Positions 1 to 61,740 of a stretch of DNA of 64,000 nucleotides are shown piece after piece. Below the pieces are notes generated by a model. That model was given only the letters and a program-made list of their open reading frames with translations. It made no database searches and was not told the DNA's origin. Position 1 is the first letter of the stretch, and every line of letters begins with the position of its first letter. Source of the DNA: Gymnogyps californianus (Eukaryota; Chordata; Aves; Accipitriformes; Cathartidae); the NCBI RefSeq assembly GCF_018139145.2, contig NC_059478.1:8556001-8620000 (forward strand). The letters run 5' to 3'. The position numbers and the translations under genes were made by a program.

Positions 1-2937
1 GGCAGACAAATCCTTGCCGTACCTGCGGGTGTGAGTGGTTCAGGATCCTTGTGCTAGCAGCAGGGGTACCACACTGGCTCTGGATGCAGTGACACGCTTG
101 GAATATGCCTTTTCATGATTATTTGAGTAAGGTATGGCCCCTTTCTGCCACATATTCTGAAGGTTGCTTTGATTTGTAAGCTGCAAACTTAAACTGAAGA
201 CCCAGAACAATAAGCGTGTTGAGGGTAAGAGTGATTTGGTGAGATTTAAACTGTCTGATTTTTATTTCCCCTCCCCCCCAATGCAGAATATAAACATTTC
301 ATTGTTTTTTATGTGAAGTGCCTTTTAGTACCAGTAGCCCAGCAATGAGGGATAAAGAAAGCAGATGTGGCCCGTGTCTTTTTAACTGCTTTTGTTTTTC
401 TGATCACTGTGAAGGAGGCTTTTAATTTTTTTTAATTTTTTTTTTTCCAAGCAGCAACTGCTCCACAGGGCTTGATCAAAGCTCATAAATGATGAATTGA
501 AGGAATGCCTGGCGGAGAATAGAACGCCCTCCTTGTGCTCTGCTGTGTGCGCTGAGAACACCATTGTTTCTTCCCATACCTTTTTTTATCCTTGAGCTTG
601 GGGCCGGAGAGAAAAGGCCTTTGTTCCTTGCCTGTCAGCCAAGACAATGCCAGTGTGTTGTCCTACCTCTGCTCTCAGCACCTGACCGGCCCGAGCTCTG
701 TGGGTTTTGGCAAGCCAAGCGTGATTGTCCTCCAGCTACAGCATTACAAAGAAAACAAATGGCATCACAGCCTCCTTCCTCCACATCCTGGCCTGGCTGC
801 CTCACGGTGGTGGCCGTGTGCATCTGTGCTTGCTATTTTGTTCAGGATGCAGAGGGAAAGCCAGCGGCCTTTCCTGCGCTCTGGGTTGAAGGATGCAGCC
901 TCACCTGCCTTCCATTGGACAGGGACGCTTGCATTTGCAGTCGAACATGCTGGCCTGTGCTCTCCTGCTTCCGCAGGTGCCTGCTTTGCTCACGGGGAGT
1001 CTCTGCCCTTGGGGGAAAGTGCGCTTGGTTTCCCCTCTGCCAGCCCAGCAGCAGCTGCAGCTGTCCTGCCCGCTTCTGCTGTCCCTCCTCTGGCACCCAG
1101 CACCTCCAGGCTCATGCTCTCTAGCATGTTTGTCTCGATGACACTGCGCACAGCTGCTGGTGGTGTGACAGAGGGGAACAGAGGCCCAGGCAGACCCAGT
1201 TTTTCCACCTTTCTTGTAATTTCTATAGCATCTCTGGCTGTGCTGTCTTCTGATGCAAAACTCTGCAAAGGAGAGAGCTTTTAGTTCTCTCTTTGTCTTG
1301 GTTTTTGGGGGGCTGATAGCAGGAACCAGTGCTTTGCAAATGAGCAGGGAGAGCAGATAGCATGGGCTGGGGTGGAGAAGAGGCTGGTAAGGGGAGCTTC
1401 AGAGAGGTCCTTGAGTGAAGACCGTAAGAGCTAAGACCGGCTCTTCCCTGTTCCTAGCCCCATGCAAGAGGGCAGAGTTCAGGCAGAGCCCCAAGTGTTT
1501 CTGGATGAGGCAGGCAGCAGTTGCTTCATCATCTGCCACTGCTCCTGTCAGGAAGAGCCTTTAGCTGCATCTCTCCTGCAGTTTTGCACCCAGGCTGATC
1601 GTGTCTACCTTCAGGCATTGCAGCAAAGCAATGTTTCAGCTTCCCACCGTGGTGGATGTGCAAGTCACCCTTGCAGTGGTGACTTGTTGGGTTCCCGGCA
1701 CCAGTGTGGAGTCCTGTAGTTCAAGTGCAGGCTTCAGTCAATGGCACTCGTGCTACTGCTGCCTGGGCATGCACCGAAATCCAGTGTCAGCTCCTCGTCC
1801 CTTCCCATCTACTGCTGGACTTGGCACCTTCATGAACAGCCCTGATGTAACATTTAATCTGCGAGAAAGAGCTCTGCAGTGGGTTTCAGAGGAGCCATGC
1901 TGAGGCTTGCTAACATCCCATGGCAGAGGCCAAAGATGCCCATGCCATGGGGTAGGGACCTGACACAAAGGCAGTGCCGGCTCCTGGCCAGCGTGACGGA
2001 TGATGTCTTGTCACTAGAGCCCACCCGGCAACATTCTCTGGCCTCTGCTTTCCTCAAGCTGAGCTGTCTTTGCTTCAGGTTTATCTTTCCCTGAAGTTTG
2101 TTTCTAGGCATGCTGCCTTAATTACACCAGCTGGTGGTAACTTCTATGAGATTGTGACAGTGCCAATACTGTGGTCCCATTACCTCAGAGCCTTAACTCG
2201 GCTGCACCTAGTCCAAACTCTAGCCCCTCCCAAGCTCTCTGTGCTGGAAGGCAGAAGTGCAGACAGCTTTAACCAGAACAATGTGGCATTGCCTGGGTAA
2301 AGAATGTGATTTACTTGCATATGTGTGGCATGTGAACACCAGGGCCCAGTCCTCTCCTTTTTTCTTTTTTTTTCTTTTTTTTTCTTCCTTTCCCATTAGA
2401 GATGCCTGAGCCACTTGCTAGCACTTTTGTTTGGGGGTGAGGAGCAGAATGTGTGGGTTGACAAGAGGAGGTGGGAGTGAGATCTTTGGGAGCCAGGAGT
2501 CTGAAACTGAAAAACCCAACAATCCAGGAAAGCTTTGTAGACAAGTTTAAAATTAGACTGACCCAGTGCTTTTATATTGCTGGAATTTAATTCCTCTGAC
2601 CCTAAAGTTTTTGGTCTGACCCAGAGCAAGAGTTCCCAGGCTGTGGTCTGTGGAAGTCCATGCTGTGAGGCGCTCTCATGTGGCCATGGATCTGTATCAA
2701 ACAGAGACACGTACCTCCTATCCACCTCCTTGTATTTGTGAAAGGTGGGAGAAACTCAGTCTGAAAAGCCATGGAAGCCTCACATATTTCTGCTGTCTTT
2801 ATGTCTGTATTGGTGTGTGGCTTGTGTCTGGAGCCTTTTCACCCTCAGACTGGGATACTGCTGTGTGTAAAAGCTGTTCAGAGCTTTTCCTATTTCAGGC
2901 ATGATTGTAACTGTTTCTCTTCTGTTCCTGTTTGCAG
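1..2937 (+). other. PACS2: PACS2 intron 1 (3' part)
   Basis: Non-coding sequence before the exon 2 acceptor (tttgcag ending at 2937). The first coding exon, about 40 residues in human PACS2, is not in the window. I see no alternative first exon, no CpG island and no interspersed repeat that I can name. It holds a T-rich stretch at 421-447 and a 45-base pure pyrimidine tract at 2350-2394. Open frames around 590-1290 lie in GC-rich sequence, overlap in several frames and look like chance. Confidence 0.8.
2350..2394. repeat. Homopyrimidine tract
   Basis: Forty-five consecutive C/T bases made mostly of T6-T9 runs separated by single C residues, deep in PACS2 intron 1. The opposite strand is pure purine. 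Such tracts can form triplex DNA, but no function is shown here. Confidence 0.85.
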
Positions 2938-52356
<49,419 letters not shown>

Positions 52357-53176
52357 CCGTGCTCGGTGGAGGGACCTTCTGTCCGTCCCAGGGACTGCAC
52401 ACCAGGAGCCAGGAATTGCGTGCCAACTCTGACTCGTGTCGCTCTGCCCTCTCCTGCAGAATTAATTACAGATGTGCTTGGATTACTTTTGAATTACTTT
52501 TTTCTATTAACTCTTAAGTTTACTACAAGGGAAGGAAACCCCTTTAAACAAAGGCAAAAAAACCCAGTCTTAAATATAGATGTGCTGACAACATGAAGCC
52601 GTGGGGGAGTTGGCAGGAGCAGGCAACCTGCCCAAGAACACCTACCACTTACGAGCAGATAGCTGAATAACTGCACTGCTTATTAACCTGAGACCTCATT
52701 GGTGTGAGTGGGCTGGGGGAGCCGTGGATCAGCTCAAACGGATTTTGTGGAAGATCGTGTGCATTACGGTGCGTTTGGCCCCCTCCCTCTGTATTTCTAG
52801 GAAAAAAAAAGATGGCCAGTCTTTCTTCCTGCTGCCAAAGAACGAGAGATCAGCGAGTCTGGAGGGAGTTCAACTGTCTGGTTTGAAAAACAAACCACTT
52901 GCATAGCTAGGGAGGTCTGGAGAGGAGATCCTCTTCAGAGTGTGGAGTCTGCCATGGGGACGGGCAGGTGTTTGTGCTGAAGCGATGCCTGAAGAAGGTT
53001 GGGCAGGAACAGGAATTAGGAAAACACTAGGTGTAAGGAAACTCCAGTGTCCCAGGTCTGTGACAATGACCAAACCGAGCCAGTCACAATGTCCCCGCAG
53101 CTGGCTGCGCTGCTGAGGGACACCGCGTCAGTGGGGTCGCTGCTATTTACATACTCACACCGATTATTTACCTGTC

Positions 53177-53182
53177 AATAAA
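53177..53182 (+). terminator. PACS2: Proximal PACS2 poly(A) signal AATAAA
   Basis: Canonical hexamer 821 bases after the stop codon, followed about 30 bases later by a T-rich downstream element (gga then T8). Likely functional cleavage site near 53200. Confidence 0.7.
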
Positions 53183-53248
53183 ACCTCGTCCAGCCTCTAA
53201 AGGGAAAGGATTTTTTTTAACAGCTGCAGATTTTTTTTAATGCTTTCT

Positions 53249-53267
53249 AAAAAAAAAAAAAAAAAAA
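53249..53267. repeat. A19 homopolymer
   Basis: Nineteen A, followed by A-rich sequence up to about 53320, just past the proximal poly(A) site. Genomic A-run that could cause internal priming in oligo-dT cDNA. Confidence 0.85.
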
Positions 53268-54336
53268 CCACAAAAACAAAAAATAAGAGGAAAAAAATAA
53301 GTTGCCAAAAAAACAAACCCAGGAAGATGAGCCGTTGTCTGTGAAGTGATACATCACTGTAGTGGCTGGACTGGGAGCCGGCCAGGCGCTCTGCATGTCC
53401 AGCTGCCTTCCCGTCCATCTGTCAAACTGCACATGTGAGGTAGCGTGGGCTGCTTTATCTGCTGCCTTTGTCCTGCCCTGACCGCACTGTGCTCCCCAGA
53501 GCCTGCTGCCATCTCCCTCGTGCACCTCCCCAGGCTGGGTGCAGACTGCCTGGCCTCAGGGCCACTGCAGGAGTGCATTTTCGCCATGCCCTTGAACCCC
53601 CCAGGACCTCTCCTCATAGGGACTGAGAGACTGTAGCAAAAATGAGGGGTGCTGGGGGTAGGCAGCCTCCCACAGGCTGCTCTGTAGATGGACGTTGTCC
53701 TAACCTGCTTTCTGAGTATTCCTCCCCGCGGGCATTTCTCTGTGGATTGCATCCCTTCCCCAGCAGGATATGCTTTCGCCCTGGCACAGCATTGCCTGTG
53801 GGTTGAGGCTTTGCTAGGGGTTTCAGTCCCAAGGTGCAATGGAAGCTGTAGCTGGGACGTGAGAGAGGATGAAGCCAGCCAGGTTCTCTGTCTGCCGCGG
53901 GCAGCAAGACGCCCTGTGAGATGGAGGAGTGAGATTTTTGGTTGTCTCGCACTGTTGGCTTGGCTCCGGCTGCACTTGTGTTCACTTTGTACACCTCACT
54001 GCTGCCGGGGATGCTTGGGGTGCCAGGATAAGGGGACGCTCTTACAAAGAGACAGTGTGACAAGCTGCAGGTCTGGGTGGCTCCGGGCACTGCAGATGTG
54101 GCCTTTTGCTTTCCAGGTTTCCCGAGGTGTGCCTGGGAGGGACTGGGAGCAGGTGGCAGATGGGGTTTGGGGAGCAGAGTGTGCTTGCCGTGCGGAAGAA
54201 CAGACATCTCTGGCATTTTAGGGTAAGGGACTGAAGTTTTTGATGGGGTCCTTTTGGGTCCCACCCTTGTGGGCAGGCCAGGCTCTGTGAGCATTTCCAG
54301 AAGGCACTTTCTGAGGGCAGTGATGCTTTTGAACCC

Positions 54337-54356
54337 TTTTTTTTTTTTTTTTTTTT
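54337..54356. repeat. T20 homopolymer
   Basis: Twenty T followed by a pyrimidine-rich ctttttcctctttt stretch. Simple repeat within the long 3' UTR candidate. Confidence 0.85.
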
Positions 54357-57300
54357 CTTTTTCCTCTTTTCGGTCTGATCCCTTACCCTTGGATTTTTAA
54401 AGGCTTGGGGAACCTGCTTTCCCCTGCTTGGCAGATCCTGCTCTGCACAGGGACTGACCGGGTTCTTTTGGGCAGGGCAGTGGTGGTGTGCTCTGTTAGG
54501 CCTTCCCCTGCTGATGGGGAGCGAGGGGTTATTAGGCGAGAGCGTGGTCCCTGCTGGATCTAGTGCCTGTCGCAGCTTACAGCACGGGCTGCTTCACCGA
54601 CTCTGATTTCATGAAAACCTTTCCCAGCACAAGTGCAACCTACTTGGCCAGGGACTGGGTATTCCCTTCAAACCACGCAGGGGAGGACATGGTCCCACAC
54701 CTGGCGGCACGCTGCTGGGCAGAACATATTGTCTAGTTGCAATACTCTGTTTCTTCCCGCAGTCCCGCGGGCAGGTCTGCCTGCCGTCTGCTAGCTCTTG
54801 GCTGTGGCAGAAGCTCAGCTGTAGTTCAAATGTCGTCGTGTCCATCAGTTCATGTGTTTTTGGTTGACCTGAGCCGATGCTCTGGGACTGCATAGTGTTG
54901 CCTAGCAGCAGTAGCGTGGGAGATGGTGTATAAGCACATCACTTCTTTTTCTTTATTGAGGCTGTTGCATCAAAAAAAAAAAAAAGCTTTTTAAAGGAAA
55001 TTAGTCAGTGTGTGATTTCTTCCTTGAGTCTCACGCTGGTGTGACAAGAGTGATTGGGCTGGCTTCCAGCGTCAGGAGCCGCACGCAGCCTGGGCAGCTC
55101 TTAGTGCCGGAGCATGTTATTGCTGCAGAGGTGGGGTGGACTGACCGACTGCAATAACTTTGTTTACTGGGGGGGGTGAGGGGGGAACCATCACTGTGCT
55201 CCTCTTTGTATTTCAACCTACTGTAAAGAAACAAACGGTAGCTAGGACAGGATTTCCAGAGTCCTGCCTATCAAATGTGTGTTGCCCTGCTTTACTCTGT
55301 GTGTGTGTGTGTACGTGTGAGAGAAACACTTCTGCTCGTTGCATTTCATGTTGGTTTGTGTTTTGTTCTAACTTTATACAAGCAAATTCACCGGGAAACT
55401 CTCTGTACGCCTGAGACCTGAGGGCTTGCGCCTCCATAGGGTTTCTCCCCTGTGGAAAGCTGCCATTGCTCTGAAATGCCTCTTCCATGCAAGGAAACAT
55501 CCCGGCTTCTCAGCCTTGTCCTCCCGGAGTCCAGCAGTGGCAGGCTGGGCCTGCCCGCGGGCAGCTGTGTGCCCAGGGGGTGGCTGTGGTGTTTCCTGGC
55601 CTTGGAGGCAAGGGCTGGCATGCGAGTTTGGTGGTGCTGCTCCGGTCAGGGTGTTGTGCTTCTATTGTTTCTCTTGTATCGTGTGGGGCTACTTTGTGCA
55701 GCTGTTTCTGTCCCTGACTGGAGGAGAAACAGGTTTCTGTCTCTAAGGAAAATGAGTGTCAAAGCATGCATGTGGCTCAGACTATTTTGAGAAGGGGCTT
55801 TGCACCTGGTGACACGAACGAGTGACTGGTCTCGGGTCTCCCAGCCTCCCCAACAGTTTCCTGGGGGACCCTGCCACGAGCAAGCCCCGCTGGCCAGAGG
55901 GATCCCTGCCGCAGGGCCAGCGATGGGCCTGTGCCTGCAGAGCTGCGGCAGCCTGCTGGGGTTAGGTGGTTGCGTGCAGGTCGGTGAGTGCAGAAGGATG
56001 GCTTAGAGCAGAGACAGCACCGCTCTGCGTTCGGCTCTTGAGAGTTTTGGCGAGGAAGGTGCAACTTGAATGAAGAAACACAGCGGCGTTATCTCACCCG
56101 CCTGCCCCCGTTAGACGGGGCTTGCTTTGGAGCCGCGCGGTCTGACAGCGAAGGCAGGGGCTGGAGCGGGCAGCATCTGAGCTGATCTCTGGCCGGGAGG
56201 TGCTTTGAAGGCGGTGTCCCCTGGTCTCCCTGTCCCGTTGTGTCCCAGAGCTCACCCCTGCTCCTCACAGAGCTCGTATCTCCCGCTGCCCTGGCTGTGG
56301 CTTCTCAAAGCAGCCGGTTTCTTTTCCAGCTGCTCTTGGGTTAAGGGCCCCTGCTCAGAGGTGAGGTCTCAGGAACAGGCTCACTGCTGCGCTGGGCTGC
56401 GCAATGCTGACCTAGTTTAACGGCGCTGGTGAGCAGATGAAAGATGGAAGGGTTTTGTGGCGTCGTGTTGCACATTGAGTGCTTCCTGGTCCTCCGGGTT
56501 GAGTTTCCTGGAGACAAAGGCTGGACCTCGGCCCTGCCAGTGTTCAATCAGGGCTGGCTCTCCTGTGGTGCTGGCGACTTTGTGGACTGCTGTTTCAGCT
56601 CAGCGTTGCAGATTTCATCCAGTTCAATTGTTACCGGTTACATCTCAGCAGTAACCACAGAGTCCTTCTTAATTACACATGAGTTTGGGGAGAGCCACTG
56701 TCTCTTTGGCTGTGTTTTGCTGCTTTAATTAGCACGCGCTTGTGGCTTTATCCTGCAGAGAGGGCAGGGGTAGGTGGCTGGGAGGTTTCTGGGGCTGGAG
56801 GAGTTGTGCCTGTTTGCTTTCCATCATCAAACTCAGCCGAGAACCACACTGCCCCATGCTTAACCTGCGATTGCAGCAAAGGCCCCATCGTGTTTCTCAC
56901 CAGCAGCGTGTGCTGGAGGGAGCCCTGCAGAGCCGGGGTGGAGGGCATTGCACCTGGTACCTCCAAGTTTAAGAAGAAAATCCTGGTGAGAGGCAGTGGA
57001 GGAGTGGCCTTCTCCTGCTGCTGGGTGTGCCGAGGGCTTGGGAAGGCTGGGATTAGGGCAGTCCTGTCGTGCAGCGGTAAAGGGCTGGGGGCCCTGGAGC
57101 CTTCTTGAAGCTAGGTTGGATGCAGTGCCTCTGTCCCCTTCGTTCGGGGATCTCAATCTTGGCGGATAGCTATGTGGTGGCATTTTAGTGTGACACTCCT
57201 TCTGGGCTTACCTGGCAGGGAGAAGGCCAGAAATGAGCCACAGCATCTCCTGGAGTTTTCCTGGAGCCTGTTCAGTGGGGTTCTCATGGGAGATGCTCCT

Positions 57301-57750
57301 GGCAGGGCCGGCTCCTGCACGGTTGCTTGGCTGTTTTGGGACAGACTGGGGGAGAAGGGGACAGGCCAACTTGGAAAGCAGCAGGTCGCTGGTTTCCTTA
57401 AGGAAGAGCACCATTATGGGGCCACATCCAGTCAGCTGCTGCTTTGCGCCTTGGCCGGAGGGTTGCCAGAGCATTGCCTCCCTGGTTGTGTACATGTCAT
57501 GGCCGCGGGGAAGCGCCTTGCGAGCATGGGTACCGGGGCTGCGTGCCGCCAGCCTTGTCCGGACCGTGGCGTACGAGGGGACGTTACCACTTTGTAGATT
57601 CCTCAGTTGTCCATCTGTTTCATTGTTGTATTGTTTGGGTTCTAGGTTTTTTTTTTTATGAAGACATTAAATGTAAATAGCCTTTTTTTTTTGGAACAAA
57701 CTGCAACGTGCTCGACCTCGTCAACTATTTTATGGTACTAATGCAACACT

Positions 57751-57756
57751 AATAAA
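57751..57756 (+). terminator. PACS2: Distal poly(A) signal AATAAA
   Basis: Canonical hexamer in a typical setting: two T-rich runs and a TGTAAA element within 110 bases upstream (57640-57690). The best candidate for the end of the long PACS2 transcript. No other + strand gene that could own it is visible. Confidence 0.6.
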
Positions 57757-57775
57757 ACTGGACATGAAAGCACAC

Positions 57776-60700
57776 ACCCGTCCCTTGAGTCGTCTCTCAG
57801 CAGGGGCTGCTCTGGCATGACTGGGGCAGTTGTCTGCAGTAGGAAACAGCAGCACGGCTTTCTGGCGTGGGGGGATCTCTTGCGTTATTTATCCAGCTGC
57901 CCGGCAGCACTTCCAGGGCAGAGCTGGCGGATCGGCACGTCCTCCCCGGCACCGAGCCCTCCTGCGGTTTTTGCAGCCCTGCTGCCCTCTCCGCTGCCCC
58001 TGATGCCTCCTCTCCCAGAGGGACCTGCTCACCTCCTGCAGCTTTCCTGGATCTGACAGCCCTCTCTAGCACCCAGTCTTCATCCCCTCGCAGCAAGAAG
58101 GGACCAGGCTGGTGCCCATTTCTGGTCTGGGGGCTGCGTTGGATGGATACAGGGATGTTAGGGTACCGAGAGGGGGGTCTCAGTGGGGGAAGACTTGAGG
58201 CTGCGGTAGCGTGAAGCTGTGTGCGCTCCTGGGAGAGTGGTGGGAGAGGGACCGGGATGTGTGGGGTGGCAAGCACCAGGGCTTGGTGCTGGGGAGTGGG
58301 AAGGTGGAGGGAAGAAGGAAAGGGAAGAGCTAAGCAGGTGTTTTGAGGCAGAAAGGTGAAGAAATTTGGGGAAATGGGCCCATGGCCACGGTACCCAGGA
58401 TACAGCACGCTGGAGGCAGCAGGGGGAATGCCAAGCCGGAGCACCCTGCATCCCTGTGCTCCCCTTGGCCGAGGGTGGGTGCCTGCTGATGGAGCAAGAG
58501 CTAGTGGTGAAGGGAGCTCCTCGCAGCGGGCCAGGCTGCTCTCAAAGCACGCAGATCCTGATGGATGTCCCAGCTCCTCCGCATGGCCTGGCCAGGCTTG
58601 GAGGCATGTTTATGGCCTGAGCCCTTTGCTGGAGGAGGGGATGCAAGTCCCACCCAGGTGGCATTGAGTGGGGCCTGGGTAACTCCAGGCAGGAGGAAGG
58701 TACGTAGCTTGGGAGGGGGCAAATTCGGGACTCTTGAGTGCAGAGACAGCACCAACAGCCACGGAGAGGGCCTGGCTGCTGGCGAGATGGGGGAGCACCA
58801 TGGGGCAGCTAGGGGAGACAAGTGGGTGAAGGCTGTGTTTTGGCTATGTATTTTTTGCATAGGTTCAGCTGTAAGCCTGCACTGAGGGCCCTGCTGCATG
58901 GAAGAGGCTCAGCCTGAGGTTTGTCTTTTAGAGCCCACAGAGGAGCTCACCTCGGCACGGGAAGGAGGGTGCAAGCGGAGGGGACCGGGGTGGTGGGAAG
59001 GCTCAGGTGCTGGCAGGGGGAGCGGAGGACCAGCCCCACATCACCGGAGAGCATGTGTGAGCTCTCCACGCCAAGCCAAAAGCCCTGGTGGGGCCATGGG
59101 CACACTCCCCTGTCTTCTGGAAGGGAGGAGAAGGGAATTAGAGCTGGGTGGAGCAAGGATGGTTCAGGGCTGGGGTGTGCCAGGTCGCATGCAATGGGCC
59201 TCAAGAGCCTGCCTCGCCCACGCGTGCTGGGACAAACCGATTTCTGCCAGGCAGCCTCGGACTGGGCTCTCAAAGCGCCGGCGTCTTCCTTTTGCAGGCC
59301 TTGGCCTTTCTCAGCGGAGGTGCACCCTCGCTGCCGTGTGAGAGGTGTCAAATGCAAGTGATGCCCTGGCAGGATGCACCAAACGCCTTCTGGAAGGGAC
59401 TGGGTTTGCCCCGGTGGGAGTCGGTGGCACCCGTGGGAGTGGGGTTTGGTGGTGGGAGATGGGCTGTTGCAAGAGCCCGCTCCTTCCCAAGCTGCGCCTC
59501 CCCTCCCTCCCGTTGCACAACGCCCCGGTGGCGACCACAGCTATTGCTTAACCTGGAAGAGGAACAGCAGGGAAGTTCCGACATGTTTTTGTTGCTATCG
59601 TTTAAAATGCAATTTAGTATCTGGAAAGAGCAGTCAACGCCACGTGACCGTCCGCTTCCTCATGTGCGACTACCGAGTGCCCCATGATGTGATTTGTAAA
59701 TATTTATTCTGGATAATTTTTCTGTGCCCTACTGAATTATTTTCTGCTCTGCAGATCAGTTGCAGAAGCAGCCTGGGGAGAGCCAGCCCTCGCATCCTGC
59801 GGTGTCCCCGACGGCTGTGCCGGCACGCGCTCCCCGGCCGGCTCGGAAAGGAGGAAATACCGCGGTGGTGCCTCCCGGCACATTGAACTTTTTTGGCTGA
59901 CCGGTTTTCACCCCCAGAAGTGCTTTCCTTGCTCAGCCGTGCTCCTTGCACGCATTGGAAACATGAAAGCAGAGCCCTGTGCCCTACTGGGATCCAAAGA
60001 CTTGTCAGAGATTTGGTGTTTCTTTTCCCTAACATGCAAAGCGAATTTTAACAAAAGCCCTGTTCTTTTTCAAATAGATGTATTTTGGCAGATGTCAAGG
60101 TTTTGGGCGGTCTTGTGTAGCTGTTTCAGGACTTCATGAGAACCAGGGTTGAGAGCGCAGGCAGTGGCTGTGCCCAGCCCTGGTAAAGGGTATGACTGTT
60201 TGCGCCGTTAACCACTTACTCCAGCGAAGAGTTTCACGACAGATACTTTTTGGCCATCGTGACCTGGCTGACTGTGAGGAGGGGTCCTGGGCTGACGCCT
60301 GGCTCAGGCAACACCAGGTGATTCTCCAGCTCTGCGCTGGAGCCGAGCAGCGAGCGTAGTCGTCCTGCCGTGCCCGAGAGGCCAGCAGCGCCCCGGGTCC
60401 GCCTGTGCTGACCATCATGAGGTGTAGCTCTTCATTGGGGTTCACCCATCCAGCCTTGGTCACACACATGGAGAAGTCCTTGGGGGGATGGCCCGTCACC
60501 TGCTCTGCTGTGCTTTGTCAGCCCTTGCTGGAAGACGTGCAGTAAAGGTGTTACAGACCAAACAATGAGGGTTTCTTGGGGTGTTTTTTGGCGTCATCCT
60601 GTCAGTTCCTGTAGGAGAGGAAATGGCGGTGGCAATGTGCAAGTTCTGCAGAGCAATCTGGTGCCGGCAACTGTTCAACAACCGCATAACCGCTGCAGGG

Positions 60701-61000
60701 CTGCTGAGGAGACGCCTGGAGAGGAGCCATGCACGGATGAAGAAGGGATGTACCTGCTCCGTGCAGCCCCGGTTGTGCTCAGGACCGGTGACATCCCCAG
60801 GTCAGTGGGCAAGGGAAAGCTAAAGCTGTCATCTACGTTTCACCTCTCAGGCTGACAGCCGAGGAGGGGGGGAAGCCCCAGCATGGCAGCGGGCGACACG
60901 AGCGTGGAGGGGACAGGCCAGGCAGCCTCTTGCCATCGCGGGGATCTGAGGGAGACGGTGTGGGATGTGTGAGCAGGAGGTGTGCGTAGGACACGGGACT
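57776..61000. other. PACS2-MTA1 intergenic region
   Basis: About 3.2 kb, mostly GC-rich and non-coding. Overlapping open frames of 140-215 codons occur on both strands between 57.8 and 59.7 kb but resemble no protein I know. An AT-rich block around 59580-59770 looks like 3' UTR sequence but has no canonical poly(A) hexamer. I cannot recognise a TEX22 counterpart. Confidence 0.6.
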
Positions 61001-61740
61001 CCCCTATGTGTGTAGGGCTGGAGGGGTGTACACGGGGAGCAGGCAGCATATGGATGTAGGTACAGGCGTGAGGGGGTGTCTCGCATGGCGCGAGCAGGCT
61101 GCGGGTGTGCGCAAGCAGGGCTGTGTCCGTGGAGTGGCCTGTTGTTCCTGCCCAGGGTGGGGATGGCCTGTGGCGGTGTGCGTGAGGAAGACTCTGTGTG
61201 TGAGCACAGGCAGCATGAAGGCTGTCCACAAGTACAGACGGTGTCCATATGTGGAAGCTGTGTGTGAATACAGGCGGCGTGTGTGTGAGAAGGGCTGTGA
61301 GAAGAGGCAGGTGTGTGTGTGTGTACGTGTATGAGGAGGGCTGTGTGTGAGTACAGGGGGGTGTGTGCGGAGGGCTGTAACTATACCCAGCGTGTGTCTG
61401 TGTGAGGAGGGCTGAGTACAGGCAGTTGTGTGTGTGTGTGTGTAGGGCTGTGCGTACAGGTGGGGTGCTATGAGGAAGGCTGTGTGCATGTACAGGCAGA
61501 TGTGTGAGGAGAGCTGTGTGTACAGGCAGATGTGTGTGAGCACAGGTGGTGTTTGAGCATGTGTGTGTGGGGCTGTACATGAGGACAGGCCGTGTGTGTG
61601 TGTGTGTGTGTGTGAGGAGGGCTGTCCTCGCCAGGACAGGCGGGGTGTGTGCGGAGGGCTGAGCCTGTGTGGCGACGGGCGAGCTGTGCGAGGAGGGCTG
61701 TGTGAGGACAGGCGGGGGGGGTGTGGGGTGTGTGGTGTGT
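61000..61740. repeat. Degenerate GT-rich minisatellite
   Basis: About 0.74 kb of imperfect repeats. The commonest core is a tgtgtgaggagggctgtgtg element followed by a tacaggcag or tacaggcgg element, about 35-50 bp per unit, with (GT)n expansions. The longest pure GT run is at about 61591-61613. Copies are better preserved toward the 3' end, next to the MTA1 CpG island. Long open frames on the minus strand (THTHTH-rich) are a by-product. Confidence 0.85.

Larger units (their letters stand above)
52357..57775 (+). other. PACS2: PACS2 3' UTR (maximal extent)
   Basis: Starts after the TAG. A short form would end just after AATAAA at 53177-53182 (about 0.84 kb). A long form would end just after AATAAA at 57751-57756 (about 5.4 kb). 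The stretch holds A19 at 53249-53267 and T20 at 54337-54356 and has no splice-supported coding sequence. That the long stretch belongs to PACS2 is inferred from the absence of any other gene. Confidence 0.6.

Noticed and set aside
592..1284. 230-codon open frame on the + strand in PACS2 intron 1
   Set aside because: GC-rich stretch with several overlapping open frames on both strands, no recognisable domain and no splice support.
53614..54294. 226-codon minus-strand open frame antisense to the PACS2 3' UTR
   Set aside because: Proline/serine-rich with no known motif, and a 177-codon frame overlaps it on the + strand. Chance in GC-rich sequence is the simpler reading.
57797..58444. 215-codon minus-strand open frame between PACS2 and MTA1
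   Set aside because: Low-complexity Pro/Ser/Ala product without homology that I can recognise; opposite-strand frames are also open.
58898..59886. Cluster of 130-180-codon open frames on the + strand as a possible TEX22 counterpart
   Set aside because: None shows a recognisable TEX22-like sequence, splice structure or downstream poly(A) hexamer, and they overlap each other in different frames.
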